DNA from: Azorinus chamasolen | Lineage: Eukaryota; Mollusca; Bivalvia; Cardiida; Solecurtidae | NCBI GenBank assembly: GCA_963576725.1 | Contig: OY755252.1 | Span: 29,281,078-29,345,077 of the forward strand | DNA length: 64,000 bases | Reading direction: 5' to 3' | Shown: positions 9,212 through 20,889 of the stretch, one piece after another | Numbering within the stretch: position 1 is the stretch's first letter | Layout: each line of letters begins with the position of its first letter | Position numbers and translations under genes: made by a program | The notes under the pieces: generated by a model | Told to the model about the DNA's origin: nothing | The model's database searches: none | Seen by the model: only the letters and a program-made list of their open reading frames with translations

Positions 9212-12010
9212 TTACTCATATATGTTCATGAATTGCTTTCTTTCTGCAAAAGCTCTATAAATATACACAGCAAGATTTCTAATCACATCTTGACTTTCGC
9301 ATGACATTAGACTATAGAATTTCTGCATATTTGGATATTCATAGTAACACTTTGGAATGTACAAAGACCGTAGATTTGCAAATAATGGACACACAATTAC
9401 GAAGTGGTATTCATCTTCTATACAACATTCGCAGTATGTACAGTATCTGTAATCCCTTTCAATATTAAAATACCGGCCTGTTTCAATTTCGAGACAGTGC
9501 GAGGAACTTCTAAAGTTTGCTACACATTTCCTGTACTTATTAATATCAACAGAGGTGACATATTTTTCAACAGAGTAATGGAGTTTGAAGTTATAATAAT
9601 GAGATAGTTTCCTATTGTCCATACATCTTGCATTCCAGTTTTGTATATATTGATCTTGCATTCTTAACATATACTGTGAAATAAATTCGCTTGAGTTTAA
9701 AACTTGTTGTGACTCCCAAATATATCCATAACCATTTAAAAATAAATTAGTTCTTACCTCTGTAACCCAGTTCTTGTATCCAATACTATCATAGTATTTC
9801 ATCATATTATAGCAAAGTTTGACATATCTAGTGTTTGGTAGATTTAACAAACGTATTCAATATTTAATACATCTCTTTGCACTAAATAGTTGAATGGGAT
9901 ATCGTCCAAGATCTCCAAGTATTGCATCATTACAAGCTTTATTGCTAACATTTAAAAATCGTTTACATGCATTAACATGGACATTTTCAATTTGTTTTAT
10001 ACTTGTCATTCCCCAAAGTTCTGATCCATATAACATAACTGGAGCTATTTTAGAATCAAATATTTTGAAGTAGGATTTATATGGCAGTGGAGACAATGGA
10101 AAAAGTGTCGCATAAACATAATTAAAAACCTTTTTTGCTTTAACTGCAACTGCCTCTGCCATTTTATACATAGAAAGTTTAGGTGTAAAATAGACCCCAA
10201 CATATGTGAACCCATTTACAACTTCTAATTGCTTATCTGAATAATACCAAACTTCTCTTTTGGCTAACCGACCACCCCTTTTAAATACCATTATCTTTGA
10301 TTTGTTTATATTTACTACAAGCTTGCTGTCTTCGCAAAACGTATGCAGCAATTTTAGTTGTCGTTGTAGACCAGCAATAGTATCTGATACCAAAGCTATG
10401 TCATCTGCGAATAAAAGCAGGAATATTTCGACCGTATCTGGAAACAATTGTATACCACGAACATTCTTGTCACAGAAATATGAATATAATTCATTAATAA
10501 AAAGTGAGAAAAGTATAGGACTTAAGTTACACACTTGTCGTAAACCAATTGGACAAGAAAATACTTTAGAATATCCTTTCCTAGCCCTCACACAAGCTTT
10601 AACAGATGTATATATGGAATGTATAGCTCTATACAAATGACCTTTTACACCATTTTTATGCAAAACATCATACAAAATAGCCCTGTCTACAGAATCAAAT
10701 GCTTTCTGAAAATCAATAAATGCTACATATACAGGTTTTGCCTTCCTACACAAGTATTTACTAACAATTGATTGAAGTATAAAAGCGTTATCTATAGTAC
10801 TATAACCTGTCCTGAAACCAGCCTGTGCTTCTGTGATTCTACTATACATATCTATATAAAATGTCAGTCTTGATGTAATTATCGATATATATATTTTACT
10901 TAACACGTCAATAAGAGATATACCCCTGTAATTATTTGGGTCATTTACGTTGCCCTTTTTGTTAAGTGGTATTATAACAATCTTAGTCCACTGTTCAGGA
11001 AACTCACCATTTACAAAAAGTCTGTTAAACAGTTTGTTTATGTATGGTAATAATATTTCTATACCATAAACAATTTGTTCTGTTGTCAGAGTACCACCTG
11101 TAGCCTTTTTAAGGTTCAGCTTATTCACACTCTGCATGATCTCACTATCAGTGATAGGTGCATTAAACAATACATATTCTATATCATTGTTTTCATGTAC
11201 ATAACCATAATTTTCATCCACATTTCCTTCTTCCTCTACTATATCAGCAGAAAAGAGGTTTTTGAAATGAATATACCAATTTTCAAGTGTAATTTTAGGT
11301 GCAGTAGCACTTTTGCATGTCATATGTCTTATCTCAGACCAAAAGTATCTTGAATTATTGACAGAATTCTCCAATTCTAATACATACTTTGTGTTAAATG
11401 AAAACCTTTTACTTTTACACATATTTCTATAAGTTTTCCTGGCTTCAATATATATATCTAATGAAACATTGGATCTAGTTCTTCGAAATTCGTTCAGTGC
11501 CCGTGTAGCTTCTGATTTTGCATTTTTACATTCTTTGTCAAACCATCGCTTGATATTAGGTTTCTTATTTTTATCTCCTCTTCTCCTTCTAAACTGTTTG
11601 CAACTATCTAAAATGGTTGTTTCAAACTGATCTATTATAGCTCTTATATCGTTGTTCCTGTCTCCTAACATTGAGTCAATGTGATCAAATTTTCCACTAT
11701 GCAATTTGCTAAGCATTCTATTAAAATACAATTCCGAATTCTCCTTTTCTATCAAATAATATGACGATTCTTTCTGCACCTTTGCATCATCTGTATCATG
11801 TACTATAAAGGGGTATTGTAACTGTAAACTAATTGGCATGTGACAACTCTCAGGTTTCGAAATAATTTTAAATTGTGTCACCAGATCTAATAATGTTTTG
11901 GACAGTATGAAACAGTCAATAATGCTACTACTATTTCTATTGGTAAAAGTATATCCGGTATTGCTTTCGTCATTCCCAAATCTCCAATCAAGTGCCCTGT
12001 TACTGGCCAA
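9212..12010 (-). pseudogene. Non-LTR retrotransposon (LINE) ORF2: endonuclease end, RT and zinc-knuckle C-terminus
   Basis: The minus-strand frame encodes the end of an AP endonuclease (SSSIIDCFILSKTL, then a His in SCHMPI), a linker, and an RT domain. The RT has NNYRGISLIDVLSKIY, motif A IDFQKAFDS (residue about 438), and motif C LLLFADDIALVSDT with the catalytic aspartates at about residues 536-537. A C-terminal CTYCECCIEDEYHFVIVC zinc knuckle (C-x2-C-x8-H-x4-C) follows. One in-frame TGA at 9857-9859 splits the ORF; the flanking reading (KRCIKY then IRLLNLPNTRYVK) shows it replaces a single residue. The 5' end is truncated inside the endonuclease, so the first ATG at 12010 is not a true start. 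The rest of the frame is open, so the copy is young. CR1-like classification is inference. Confidence 0.88.
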
Positions 12011-12449
12011 CTAGAAACTATGTCAAGTTGTTGCGACTTCTCGTCCGAGTAAGAACAACCAGCGTATTGTGTTGGTATTTTACCTCGGCACTGGCTACGG
12101 CTTAGTCGGAATGTATCAACATTTATATTATTTGAAAAGTACAAGTTCCCAGCTTCACGTTCGTACCAAACATTAGTGGGTATTTTATCTTGATAGCCCA
12201 AAACCTGGCGTTTTTTCGAATCGCTCGTGAAATCTGCGAATGGGTAGCTAGACCCCTTGTATATAATATAATACTAAATCGACCCAATCAATTTTTTTGA
12301 CTTTTTAGACCATGTAGACCCACGAAATGGCCCCCTGTGGTTTGTACTGCATTTCAACTTTCTTCATAACTATCACAGCTACTGCCTTGTAACTTTGAAA
12401 TATTATTTGCCATCATTAGTTGATTAGATCTCTAGCATAATGTTTATAA

Positions 12450-12740
12450 GAGTGCGGTGGTTTAGTGGTAACGCGCTGACTATCAGTCCGGAGGTCCGGA
12501 GTTCAAATCCCGGTCCCTCCCGATAATTTCAGAGACGCTTTTCCGTGTCTCCAACCCGCACCTCTTCTCCACCGAGGTGTTAAAATGGATACATGTGAGG
12601 GTCACTCCTCGATAATGCGGCTGCATGATTTCGCCATATGTTAGCAGTGCTCAATATTGTAGGCCAATGACTCAATAACCAGGGAACTAAATTTACATTC
12701 GGCTGAGCAGTCATTCGGACTGAAAGTAGATTATAACTAG
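12450..12740 (+). mobile_element. tRNA-derived SINE
   Basis: The head has a pol III A box (TGGTTTAGTGGTAACGCG, 12458-12475) and a B box (GAGTTCAAATCCC, 12499-12511) in a tRNA-like frame. A non-tRNA body continues beyond it (TCACTCCTCGATAATGCGG, ATTCGGCTGAGCAGTC). The missing acceptor-stem pairing and the long body make it a SINE rather than a tRNA gene. Confidence 0.75.
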
Positions 12741-13089
12741 GTACTTTTTTAATTTTATAACGTGAAACATTTTCTTACCATCGTAAGTTGATAATGTAGT
12801 GAATGTGCCATAAATCTGACATGTAATTTTAATATGGGCTTTTCTTAATTTAATTTTGCTTTATTATTTATATTGTAGTATAATCAGCATAGAAACTAAA
12901 CTGTGCACCTGTGATTGCCATTAAGATTGGACTCTTATTTTAAGCATATCATTAACTTTTGACTTACAGTTCTAGTTTCTGAATGAAAAAATGAAAAATT
13001 AACATTAACAAATTTGAAGGTTTAGTCAGCGAACTCTCAGAAGATCATTTCTTCCAAAATGAGGGCCTTCAAATTAACACTTGTACAAC

Positions 13090-13390
13090 AAACCTAAAAA
13101 CAAACAGTGAAATAATCGATGCTGCCCTTACAAGGGGATTTGAAATACATTAGAAATACTATCAAGTAATAAATTCTGAATGGAGGTGATCCCCCGAGAG
13201 CATAATTTGCAACACAAAAAGAGAAAATTGTAGACTCGGTTTTATTGAGTCTGTTCATGAACAGTAAAGGAAAATGCAACTCTGCTCACGCCCCCTAGCA
13301 CCGGCTTAAGCGTTATTCAATTTTCATAACAAGAAGTACTGAAACTCATGATCTCGAAGGATCAGAAGGTATAACAACACGGAGAATGAA
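13090..13390 (+). repeat. Repeat family Y copy (CACGCCCCCTAGCACC)
   Basis: Shared landmarks are a CCGAGAGCATAATTTGC-like block, GTTTATTGAGTCTGTTCATGA, CTCACGCCCCCTAGCACCGG, TTAAGCGTTATTCAATTTTC and ATCTCGAAGGATC. Other copies are at 15880-16240, 16740-16810, 18340-18560 and, reversed, 30740-31190, 31250-31420 and 31900-32230. There is no coding capacity and the class is unknown. The stretch 12740-13090 holds nothing I recognise. Confidence 0.6.
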
Positions 13391-13624
13391 GTAAAATGTC
13401 ATTTTATTGGACTTATGGATTACTCAAGTGAGTTTATTATAACCTCTAATTTCATTACATTGTGAGTGAATCTCTCCTCCATCCTGGCTTGGTCAGACTG
13501 TCATGTCTATCCCTACTACCGTCTTCCTGCCTCCTCTTCTGCTTCCCCTCCTGCCTCTGCCAGTTTCATTTGGCCACCCTTCCACTTCCCCTGCATCTTG
13601 CCACTCTAAAAGCAAAGCTATACG

Positions 13625-14165
13625 GTAACCATTTCCTTCATATAAACACCTTTTCACACATTTTCATACAGTATGCACAGATCAGATTGCTCCTGTAGGA
13701 ACAAGGAGCCATCTGACTAGGGTCTGCTCTATTTTCTTGTGACATGAAACAGAATTGATCCTACTATGTTTGTCAATACAAACAAATCCCTTGAAAAGTT
13801 TACATTATAGAATTTCAGTTAATAATATTCATAAAAGCATTACTTCTTACATGAATATTGAACAGGAAAGGGTTAACTCTGAAATCAAAGCTATGTCAAT
13901 TCAAATATAATAAAGTTGTTCCTTTCCTTTATTTAAATGCCTTTTTACACATTTGCAAACAGAGCAGATCCAGACCAGACAGCTCCAATAGGAGTATTTT
14001 CTGATCGGAGTCTACTCTGTTTGCTTTTGACAATAAAATGATCTGACTCTACAGTTTTTGTCAAAACAAAAACTCCATTGAAAAGTTTACATTGTAAACA
14101 TTTTGCTAATAAATATTCAGGATGTCGTTTTCTTGCATGCGTGTTTAACAGGGAAAGGGTTAATT
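13625..14165 (+). mobile_element. Two adjacent MITE A copies
   Basis: Copies at about 13625-13876 and 13910-14162 both end in AGGGAAAGGGTTAA-like sequence and carry hairpins near 13690-13730 and 13975-14020. They are separated by only about 35 bp. Confidence 0.7.
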
Positions 14166-14895
14166 CATATTGCTTCTATGCTATTAAAATTACTTTAGCA
14201 AAACAAATTAAATGCCTACATCTTGGTTTCATCTTGCATTATGCACATATCTGCCTTAATAATTCTACATATTTAGGACTGTAATTGCATGCTTGCTATG
14301 TAGACAGATTCTACTGTGCACCATGAAAAATGGTATGGAGTCTGTGCTGGAGCAGACACACAAGCTTATGTAAATTTCCCTTCAGTGGGCTTCAGTGACC
14401 ATGCTGGGTCTCTATGAGGCATGCCACTGGACCACACTGAACTGCAGCTTATTTATAGTTATCTGTAATTTTGATGTCAACCTAGTATGGACACATTTAA
14501 AACCTACATGGAGCCTCACCTTCTGGGTACATGTATGTACTGACAGAAGGCATGCATTAACCAGATACATGACTGGTCTGAAGTATTACACATGTTCAAT
14601 ATTGGTAATTTGCTTTACACACAATGGACACGTCTTAAATGCCTCTGACTAGCTACTGTACGTTCCATCTTACATTGGGACCAGTCACCTGTGCTACTAC
14701 AACTTCAATGATCTCAACAATTATAGCTAGAATGTCCTGATAATTAAAGGAGTAGTATTATTAAAAGCCTGTAGATTTCCGTTATATATCAAATGCAGAC
14801 ATTACAATCATTCAGTTACAAAGAATGTGCGCTCTAAACATGTCAAACTGACACGAAGACGAATTGCGAATATGCCGGTGGATTTTCTCATTTGT

Positions 14896-15240
14896 AGCAG
14901 ATAAAAGGTGATTCTGTATTTTTAAAGTATTTAGGAATAGTGTCAATTACATTTTTGTCACTAAAAATACTTTGGAGGTCAATAAAATCAATACCTTGAT
15001 TAATAAAAGGAATTTTCAAGAAGAATCTTTAGTGTTCAGATAATTTGTCAATGTGCGGTCTGAGAACATGTAGAGTAAAGCTTTGTATCAAACTAGCCGT
15101 TCCTATGAGAGGATCTGATCTAAAAGTGATTTTATCGGCTTGCTCGTCAATTTCTTTTAATGAATATATAGATAAGGAGGAAAGTCTAGAAAGCATGGTA
15201 TGTTTACCAGAGTTAGACGTAATGAATGTAAATCAAGAAT
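14896..15240 (-). pseudogene. Fragment of the YLDD-type retroelement ORF (upstream part)
   Basis: The minus-strand translation reads SLKEIDEQADKITFRSDPL, then a stop, then KIPFINQGIDFIDLQSIFSD and DTIPKYFKNTE. This is the region N-terminal to the RT core in the same element family as 2226-2924. It has at least one stop and is bounded by unrelated sequence. The plus-strand ORF over it is a shadow. The stretches 14165-14890 and 15245-15880 show no clear feature. Confidence 0.55.
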
Positions 15241-15879
15241 AGTAATTTTTAAACGAGATTTTCGTTTAATTTTACCATTTTTACGAATGCCATGTGATCG
15301 AGATTTGCATTTTCTTATAGAAAAATCGAAATAATATCTTTATCAGGATCTTTAGATATATTTTCAGTCTGGTAAATATACAGTTTGATGTCACGACATA
15401 CCAACTACACAGCAGGGTATGATATATAATAATATATTATTTATGGCACTGCTAAACGGTTATACAGACATTACTGAATGTCAATGTCCGTTTGCTGGAC
15501 AGGGGCTGGTAAGCGACAAAATGTCCCCAGTTATATAAAAAGTATATTGTAGGTTGCTAATACAGATATTTAATATTAATGCAAAAATATTTATGAAAGT
15601 TTATCTCAGTGACGTGAAACCCGGAATACCATTTTTAATGTGTCTGCTTTTCGAAGAAGAAAATACGAACTATTGTCGTAACTCCGGCGTTCACGTTGTC
15701 CGCGTTGTCGTCGTAATTACAGTCATTGTTGTCGTCGATGTGTTCACTTTAACCGTTAATATAGATCCTATGAAACGTCACAATTGTTTATCGTCAAACG
15801 AGCTGCAAATCGAACATACGGGCATTGACATGCGGATGCGGTGTTGATGTTCCTGATGTGTTGTTACTTGAATATGATG

Positions 15880-16240
15880 ATAAGTTGGTGGATAGATAAA
15901 CTATTGTGAAAGTGGGAGATCCTTCGGAAGCAAAAATAGCAATACGAAAAGAGGAAATTGCACATTCGCTTTCATTACGTCTCTTCATGAGTTGTAATTA
16001 AAAGTTGCAACACCACTCACGCCCCCTAGTAACGGCTTAAGCAGTATTCAATTTTCAAAACTGATACCATCAAAACTAATGATCCCGAAGGACGAAATCT
16101 GAAAGCAGCAAATCCCTCGAAAGCAAAAGCAGCAATGGAAAAGAACGAATTGTAAATTCGGTCTTATAGAGGCACTGCTTACTCAACCTAGCACCTGTTT
16201 AAGCGGTAATCAATTTTTATAACTAATGACATCGACAGTA
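15880..16240 (+). repeat. Repeat family Y, one full and one partial copy
   Basis: Landmarks GGGAGATCCTTCGGAAGC, CTCTTCATGAG, CTCACGCCCCCTAGTAACGG and ATGATCCCGAAGGAC occur, then the motif order restarts near 16110, giving a second truncated unit. Confidence 0.6.
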
Positions 16241-16603
16241 TTGATCCGGAAAACCTCCAAACTAATGTTCCCGGGACATTTGACTTATGTTTTAGCATAT
16301 TTGTTGCCAGCTAATGTTTTGAATTCGTCTATTTCCCTTGATTTCGGACCAATAATAAACAAGAAATCATCCCGGCATTTAGAAAATGGCACATAAATAT
16401 CCACATTAACACCCGAAACTATAATAATATACGTTCATCATACACACACGACCTCACAATCAGTTAATGACCTGTTCCAAGAGTGAGAAAGGAAATCGTT
16501 TAAGGCGCTTCACATGCAAAAATACAGCATGCAAACCCCACTGAACAGAAAAACAGCAAATCTACAAGATCTAATGTGGGTACCCACTATCACGTTTAAC
16601 CCG

Positions 16604-16810
16604 TTCAGTTATAGGATATTTTAGACTCAGGTTCTTAGAAAACAATCTACCAAAAAGACCATTTACTTACGAAAGGGAATGTTTAGAAAATTATAGTTTT
16701 GAATCTACTGTGATAAATAGAGAATGTTCTTCTTACATTCTGAAGAGTGATGGTCCCTCGAAAGCAAAATGTGCAATACAAAAAGAGAAAACTGCTGACA
16801 CGGATTTATT
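16604..16810 (+). repeat. Half copies of MITE C and family Y
   Basis: 16604-16730 matches one arm of MITE C (TTTTGAATCTACTGTGATA, AATAGAGAATG). 16740-16810 matches the start of family Y (GGTCCCTCGAAAGC). The 96-codon ORF spanning both is therefore repeat-derived. The stretch 16810-17870 contains nothing further that I can identify. Confidence 0.5.
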
Positions 16811-17871
16811 GAGTCACTTTTGCAGAACCGTCCTAAAGCGTCAGTATGAGGGAATAGGTTTAATCATCTTCACACCAAAATGTAAAGCGAAATTCCCATC
16901 AAGACAAATCTACATCATAAGTAACGAGGCATATAACACATCTTATATCGGTTATAAGATTATCAAGTTAATGCATAATTTTACAACTATATTTATTTAA
17001 CAATTCCATGTGTTTTCTTTTCCATTTGTTGTTATTTTGGTCATCTAATAGTTTGTTTTACGACAGCATTTTAAGGGTTTAAGTAAAGAGAAAACATTTA
17101 TATTTTTCACTCAAATGTGTGTTTAAGAATCAATAGTGTAAAATATGTCTTTTCTAGGAATATGAAACCAAACACTTTAATTGATTATGTTAGTATAAAA
17201 CATGCAAGTCTTTAGAACAGTATGTTCAGTTGTATTCTCCCTTCATAAAAGTGCATGTACATGAGTCATGCAGGAAAAACCGCATATAAAACACATAACC
17301 GCAAAAACAGCACCAGTTGAGAAGTGCATAGATTGTTTATTGAAACACCGTTGATACAATTTCCTTTCCACTTAATCATTTCGAAACATTCGACGATGCT
17401 AGCACAAGATAGTCAAAAAGTGCATACAGTTGCTAGTTGTATGAATTAGTTCAATAGTATTGGTAAATTATTTATATTTTTGAATACTAATTTCTAATAA
17501 TATACATTGACAATATAACTATGCGGACGTCGCCAAACTTCTTAGCATATCCTTTCTGCCTTTGTACAGATTTTAATGTAATAGGCATTTACATATTGAC
17601 ACCATGTGCTATAAAGCATGATATGCTTATTGAACTAATTTATCGGTAAAAACGTATGTACCTATGTGATTTGGTGCAGTTTGTCGTGTGACGTCTCGTA
17701 CCTGACTTCCATTGTTTTTTTTTGTATCAGTCCAACATTTCCAGCAACCTTATCAGTTTGATTGTAACTTTTAATCATAATGGTAAAATCACATAAGTTG
17801 GTTAAGATAATGCAATCGACAATAGAGTTTAATATGTAATAGGTTTACCTTGGTTATTTCATTTTTATTAG

Positions 17872-18086
17872 AAAGCAATATGTGCACGGCGACATAACAT
17901 CACACAACATAGTTTTGGATGTCAACAACAACATGAGACTCCTGGACTTTGGATTATCAAAGGAAATAAAAGGATACAGTCGCGAAATGACAAGCAAATC
18001 CAGTTTTGAATACGGCACCGTGGGCTACAGAGCAACATCCAGTTCAAGCTTTTCGACAAAGAATGATATTTTCAGCTATGGTGTTG
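17872..18086 (+). CDS. Protein kinase exon 1 (catalytic loop to subdomain IX), Pelle/IRAK/RLK-like
   Basis: A TTTTTATTAG acceptor precedes the exon and G|GTAGGA follows it. The frame reads YVHGDITSHNIVLD (catalytic loop), LLDFGLSKE (DFG magnesium loop), a Ser/Thr-rich activation segment, EYGTVGYRATSSS (P+1 loop) and STKNDIFSYGV (subdomain IX, usually DVYSFGV). It would phosphorylate Ser/Thr on partner proteins if active. Oddities: the catalytic-loop Arg is Gly and its Lys is Thr, and the APE motif is replaced by ATS, so it could be a weak kinase or pseudokinase. The exon starts with one base of a split codon and ends after one base. The N-lobe exons were not found upstream; they may be too diverged for me to see or lie outside the window. 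It splices in phase to 18643. Confidence 0.82.
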
Positions 18087-18339
18087 GTAGGATAGTAAAC
18101 TTATTACATAGTTCATTGACTGATGCGTAATGCAAAACTAAAATATATCGTATACGTATGCGTGAAACATTGCGCATACATCTGCAAAAACGATACTAGT
18201 ATACTGAATCTTTATGCCATTTGATCAGAAAACGTTAGAATTTGTATATCTATTTTACTTATCAACACGTAGGCCACTTAATTATAAATTGTTTATATTA
18301 TACTAAATATAAAACACTGGCTATGATCATAGATGCGGT

Positions 18340-18560
18340 CGATTATTCTGAAAGTGGACCATCCTTCGAAAGCAAAAGTAGTAGAGCGAAAATTGAAGAC
18401 TCGGTTTATTTGAGTCTGTTCATGAGTATTTATTTAAAGTGCAACAATACTCACGCCCCTTTGCACCGGATTAAGCAGTTTTTAATTTTCAAAACTAAAA
18501 GCATCAAAACTAATGATCCCGAAGGACCGGACAATATAACAACACTGCGAATGAAGTGCG
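18340..18560 (+). repeat. Repeat family Y copy within a kinase intron
   Basis: CCTTCGAAAGCAAAAGTAG, TTGAGTCTGTTCATGAG, CTCACGCCCCTTTGCACCGG and AATGATCCCGAAGGACC mark a full-length copy between kinase exons 1 and 2, ending about 80 bp before the next acceptor. A TTATTATTATTATT run follows it. Confidence 0.65.
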
Positions 18561-18642
18561 GGCGACTTTTACGGCCGATACACAATCATACGTCTTTAAA
18601 TAGCTATTATTATTATTATTAAAAATAGTATTGAATTTTTAG

Positions 18643-18743
18643 TTGGACTAGAACTTATTACCGGACAACCTCCGATTGGAGAATATGGCCAATTTCTACA
18701 CAAGGAATCCAACATTCTTCGCCGCCGAAAAAACAAGATTGAG
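18643..18743 (+). CDS. Protein kinase exon 2 (subdomain IX-X)
   Basis: The exon lies between GAATTTTTAG and GAG|GTAAAG. Joined to the single G left by exon 1 it gives GV-VGLELITGQPP, the canonical FGVxxLELxTGxxP block of Pelle/RLK kinases, then IGEYGQFLHKESNILRRRK and NKIE. It is 101 nt long, begins with two bases of the split Val codon and ends in phase 0, matching exon 3. The in-phase continuation of a motif across an intron is strong evidence that both exons are real. It is too short to show up as an open-reading-frame hit. Confidence 0.82.
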
Positions 18744-18899
18744 GTAAAGTATCAAACGATATGGTTTTGTCGTAAATTGAACGGTGGGAACAAGTTATTA
18801 AATAATCTAGATTACTTTGTCTTAAGGTAAATAGATGTAAAAATGAACATTTCCTCGACAAACAGTAATAATCTAACTACTTAGCTTTACAAAATAAAA

Positions 18900-20060
18900 T
18901 GGTCAATTCCCAGTTTCAACTTTCGTTTTCAAGTACTAAGTTTTAGACAAAGGGAGATATAGGCAAGCCAAAATTATGAACACAATATATTTTATTATTT
19001 GTTTAAATCCAACTCGTCCTAAGTTTTACAATCTAAACCTATTCATGTTGTTGAACCCTACTAGTTTGGACCTTGAACTCATAGAGTAAATTAACGTATC
19101 TCTCTCTCTAAAACGACTACTGAAACGAATGTAATTACGTTTTATTTACGACAAACAGAAGCTGATTCTACAGATCAAACCTCATATTGTTACTGTTCAT
19201 ATAATAAAACAATACGCAGAATAAAATGGGAGATCTGTGAAACATGATTTTAAAAGTATGAGAAACAGCGAATATTTAAAATGAAAATTGTACAATATAA
19301 CGTGTGAACTCTGTAATTATATATTTAATACCTCGTTATATCTCGTTATACATAGTTCACTTGATCACACTGTTATTTCAATTTGGTACTTCCGCTCATG
19401 ATAAGCACATCTTATCTTGTTATACTAATATTATTTATTGTGGGAGCCATTTACCATGCACTGTGAACTCACGTCACGGTTCACCGTTGTTCATCTGTCA
19501 TAGTACACATTTCACATGTCACAATTGCACTTCATATTATATTAATTATAGTTGGCACTAGTTCACGGTTTTGTTGCTCATCAGGTTTCACAGTTGAAAC
19601 TTCGCAATTCGTACTTCACATATCATACATCACATTATGCACATTCCACGCATGTCTATTTATTGGTATTGTTCTTTGCAATATCAATAACAACACAAAG
19701 CCATCGCTTCAGATATATTTACCTAGGTGTGAACATAAAATAGGGTTGTAAGTTTATTTCAAAACAATTGCACAATTGGATCAATTGTATGTCTGTATTT
19801 CTTAAGGATTTATGCAAATTATTAACAAAACGTAGTTTGTACGTTTCAGTATTCATTAGCAGTATTTATTAGCAACATCGTAATACAGTAGTCTAAAATT
19901 GCAGCGCTCAAATATTGACACTACTTACGAGCACAATTGCATATCCCTGAAAGGATAACGCCAAGATGTAACAAAACTGTGTATATAGCTATATGGTTTA
20001 AAGAATTTCCATTCAAAATACGTGTTTGTTCCTGCTCATAAGGCATCGAATGATGTGATT
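18900..20060. other. Intron sequence without recognisable features
   Basis: This is AT-rich sequence between kinase exons 2 and 3. Short ORFs at 19304-19743 have no domain character. A CTCTCTCTCT tract lies near 19100. I see nothing else. Confidence 0.4.
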
Positions 20061-20061
20061 A

Positions 20062-20735
20062 TTTGACATACAAACTTCGTAAAATTATTGGACATTTTCT
20101 CACTTTGTTCATCAAAAATGTTGAAGAATCATTAAAACGTGATATGATCCTACAGTATTACAACGAACTGCATGTCTGGTTGTCAACCCTTTTACAGTTG
20201 GTAATCACGCTAGCCTCGTTGCATGTACGCCGACAAGAAAGGTTTAGTACTCTCTTAAAGCGACCTCTTAAATCCGGAAATGGGAGGAGGACGTTGGATA
20301 TCTGTACTAATATCTTGTCGTACCATTGGTTACTTTTCTACATGTACTCGACAGCTTAATCAGTGAGTACGCTAGCGATAGGATACAGTTTATTTCGATT
20401 TACCACTGTATTTGCCATCCCGGTTGTTGTAGGTCAGTCGGAGAGCGGATACGTTTATTTATACTGTTTGTCTTTTAGGAAGGGGATGGAATAAGTGTGA
20501 GATTGGGCGCCGTGAATCCGGTCTAACCCCTACTGACTTTTGTCACTGACTGTTCCAAGGCGGTGCTTCCATCTTCCCCCTATTGTTTGTTTGTTTTGTC
20601 TTTGTCCGTCTATTTATGTATTTGCTAGCTATGTACATTTGCTGTGTTTTCTTGTGTTACTGTTCGGGCGGCTGTTTGTTCTGTATGTGGTGTTTCCTGC
20701 GTGACTTATATTTGTACTTTCATAATCGTCGTACA
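20062..20735 (+). repeat. YLDD-type retroelement 3' part, subfamily 1, in kinase intron
   Basis: The copy spans the C-terminal codons (GATCCTACAGTATTACAACG, TGCATGTCTGGTTGTC) through the 3' UTR, TGTTCGGGCGGCTGTTTG and the end block GTGGTGTTTCCTGCGTGAC. It stops about 16-25 bp before the acceptor of kinase exon 3, so the element supplies sequence in the branch-point region. Confidence 0.75.
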
Positions 20736-20750
20736 AATTAACTATTACAG

Positions 20751-20855
20751 AAAGTATGGGGAATTGTGGAAGACACACCTAAACAACTCATGGAATTGAT
20801 AAATAAGTGTAAGACTGGATCGATCACAGCAAAATACATCGTAGATGAATTAGAG
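20751..20855 (+). CDS. Protein kinase exon 3 (end of C-lobe)
   Basis: The exon lies between TAACTATTACAG and GAG|GTAAGA, is 105 nt long and is phase 0 at both ends. The translation is KVWGIVEDTPKQLMELINKC, then KTGSITAKYIVDELE. LxxLIxxC...VxxxLE is the final helix pattern of Pelle/RLK kinase domains, although the usual RP between them is absent (the gap reads KTGSITAKY). It follows exon 2 without a frame break. Retroelement copies sit directly against both sides (20062-20735 and 20890-21690). Confidence 0.75.
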
Positions 20856-20889
20856 GTAAGACTACCTGCACAGTTTTCTTGTTCCCGTT

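Larger units (their letters stand above)
8289..12339. mobile_element. DNA transposon with long TIRs and 8-bp target duplication, carrying a LINE
   Basis: The ends are inverted copies: left TATAGGGGGCCATTTCG and right (reversed) CACAGGGGGCCATTTCG, continuing through TCTACATGGTCTAAAAAGTC and TGATTGGGTCGATTTAGT. Homology extends about 310 bp inward on the right (to about 12024). On the left it runs to about 8470 with an internal deletion of about 135 bp. GTTTGTAC flanks both ends (8281-8288 and 12340-12347), an apparent target-site duplication. Eight bp fits hAT, P or Mutator-like elements, and the long TIRs favour a MULE-like one. No transposase is left; the interior is mostly the LINE at 8766-12010. 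Confidence 0.75.

Noticed and set aside
12450..12525. tRNA gene
   Set aside because: A and B boxes are present but the acceptor stem does not close and a SINE body follows.
13462..13698. 78-codon ORF with a hydrophobic start
   Set aside because: It is a low-complexity CT-rich tract running into MITE A, without start context or domain.
15554..15988. Overlapping ORFs on both strands with Val or Thr runs
   Set aside because: No domain or splice site; the region borders repeat family Y, and composition reflects a GTCGTC-rich tract.
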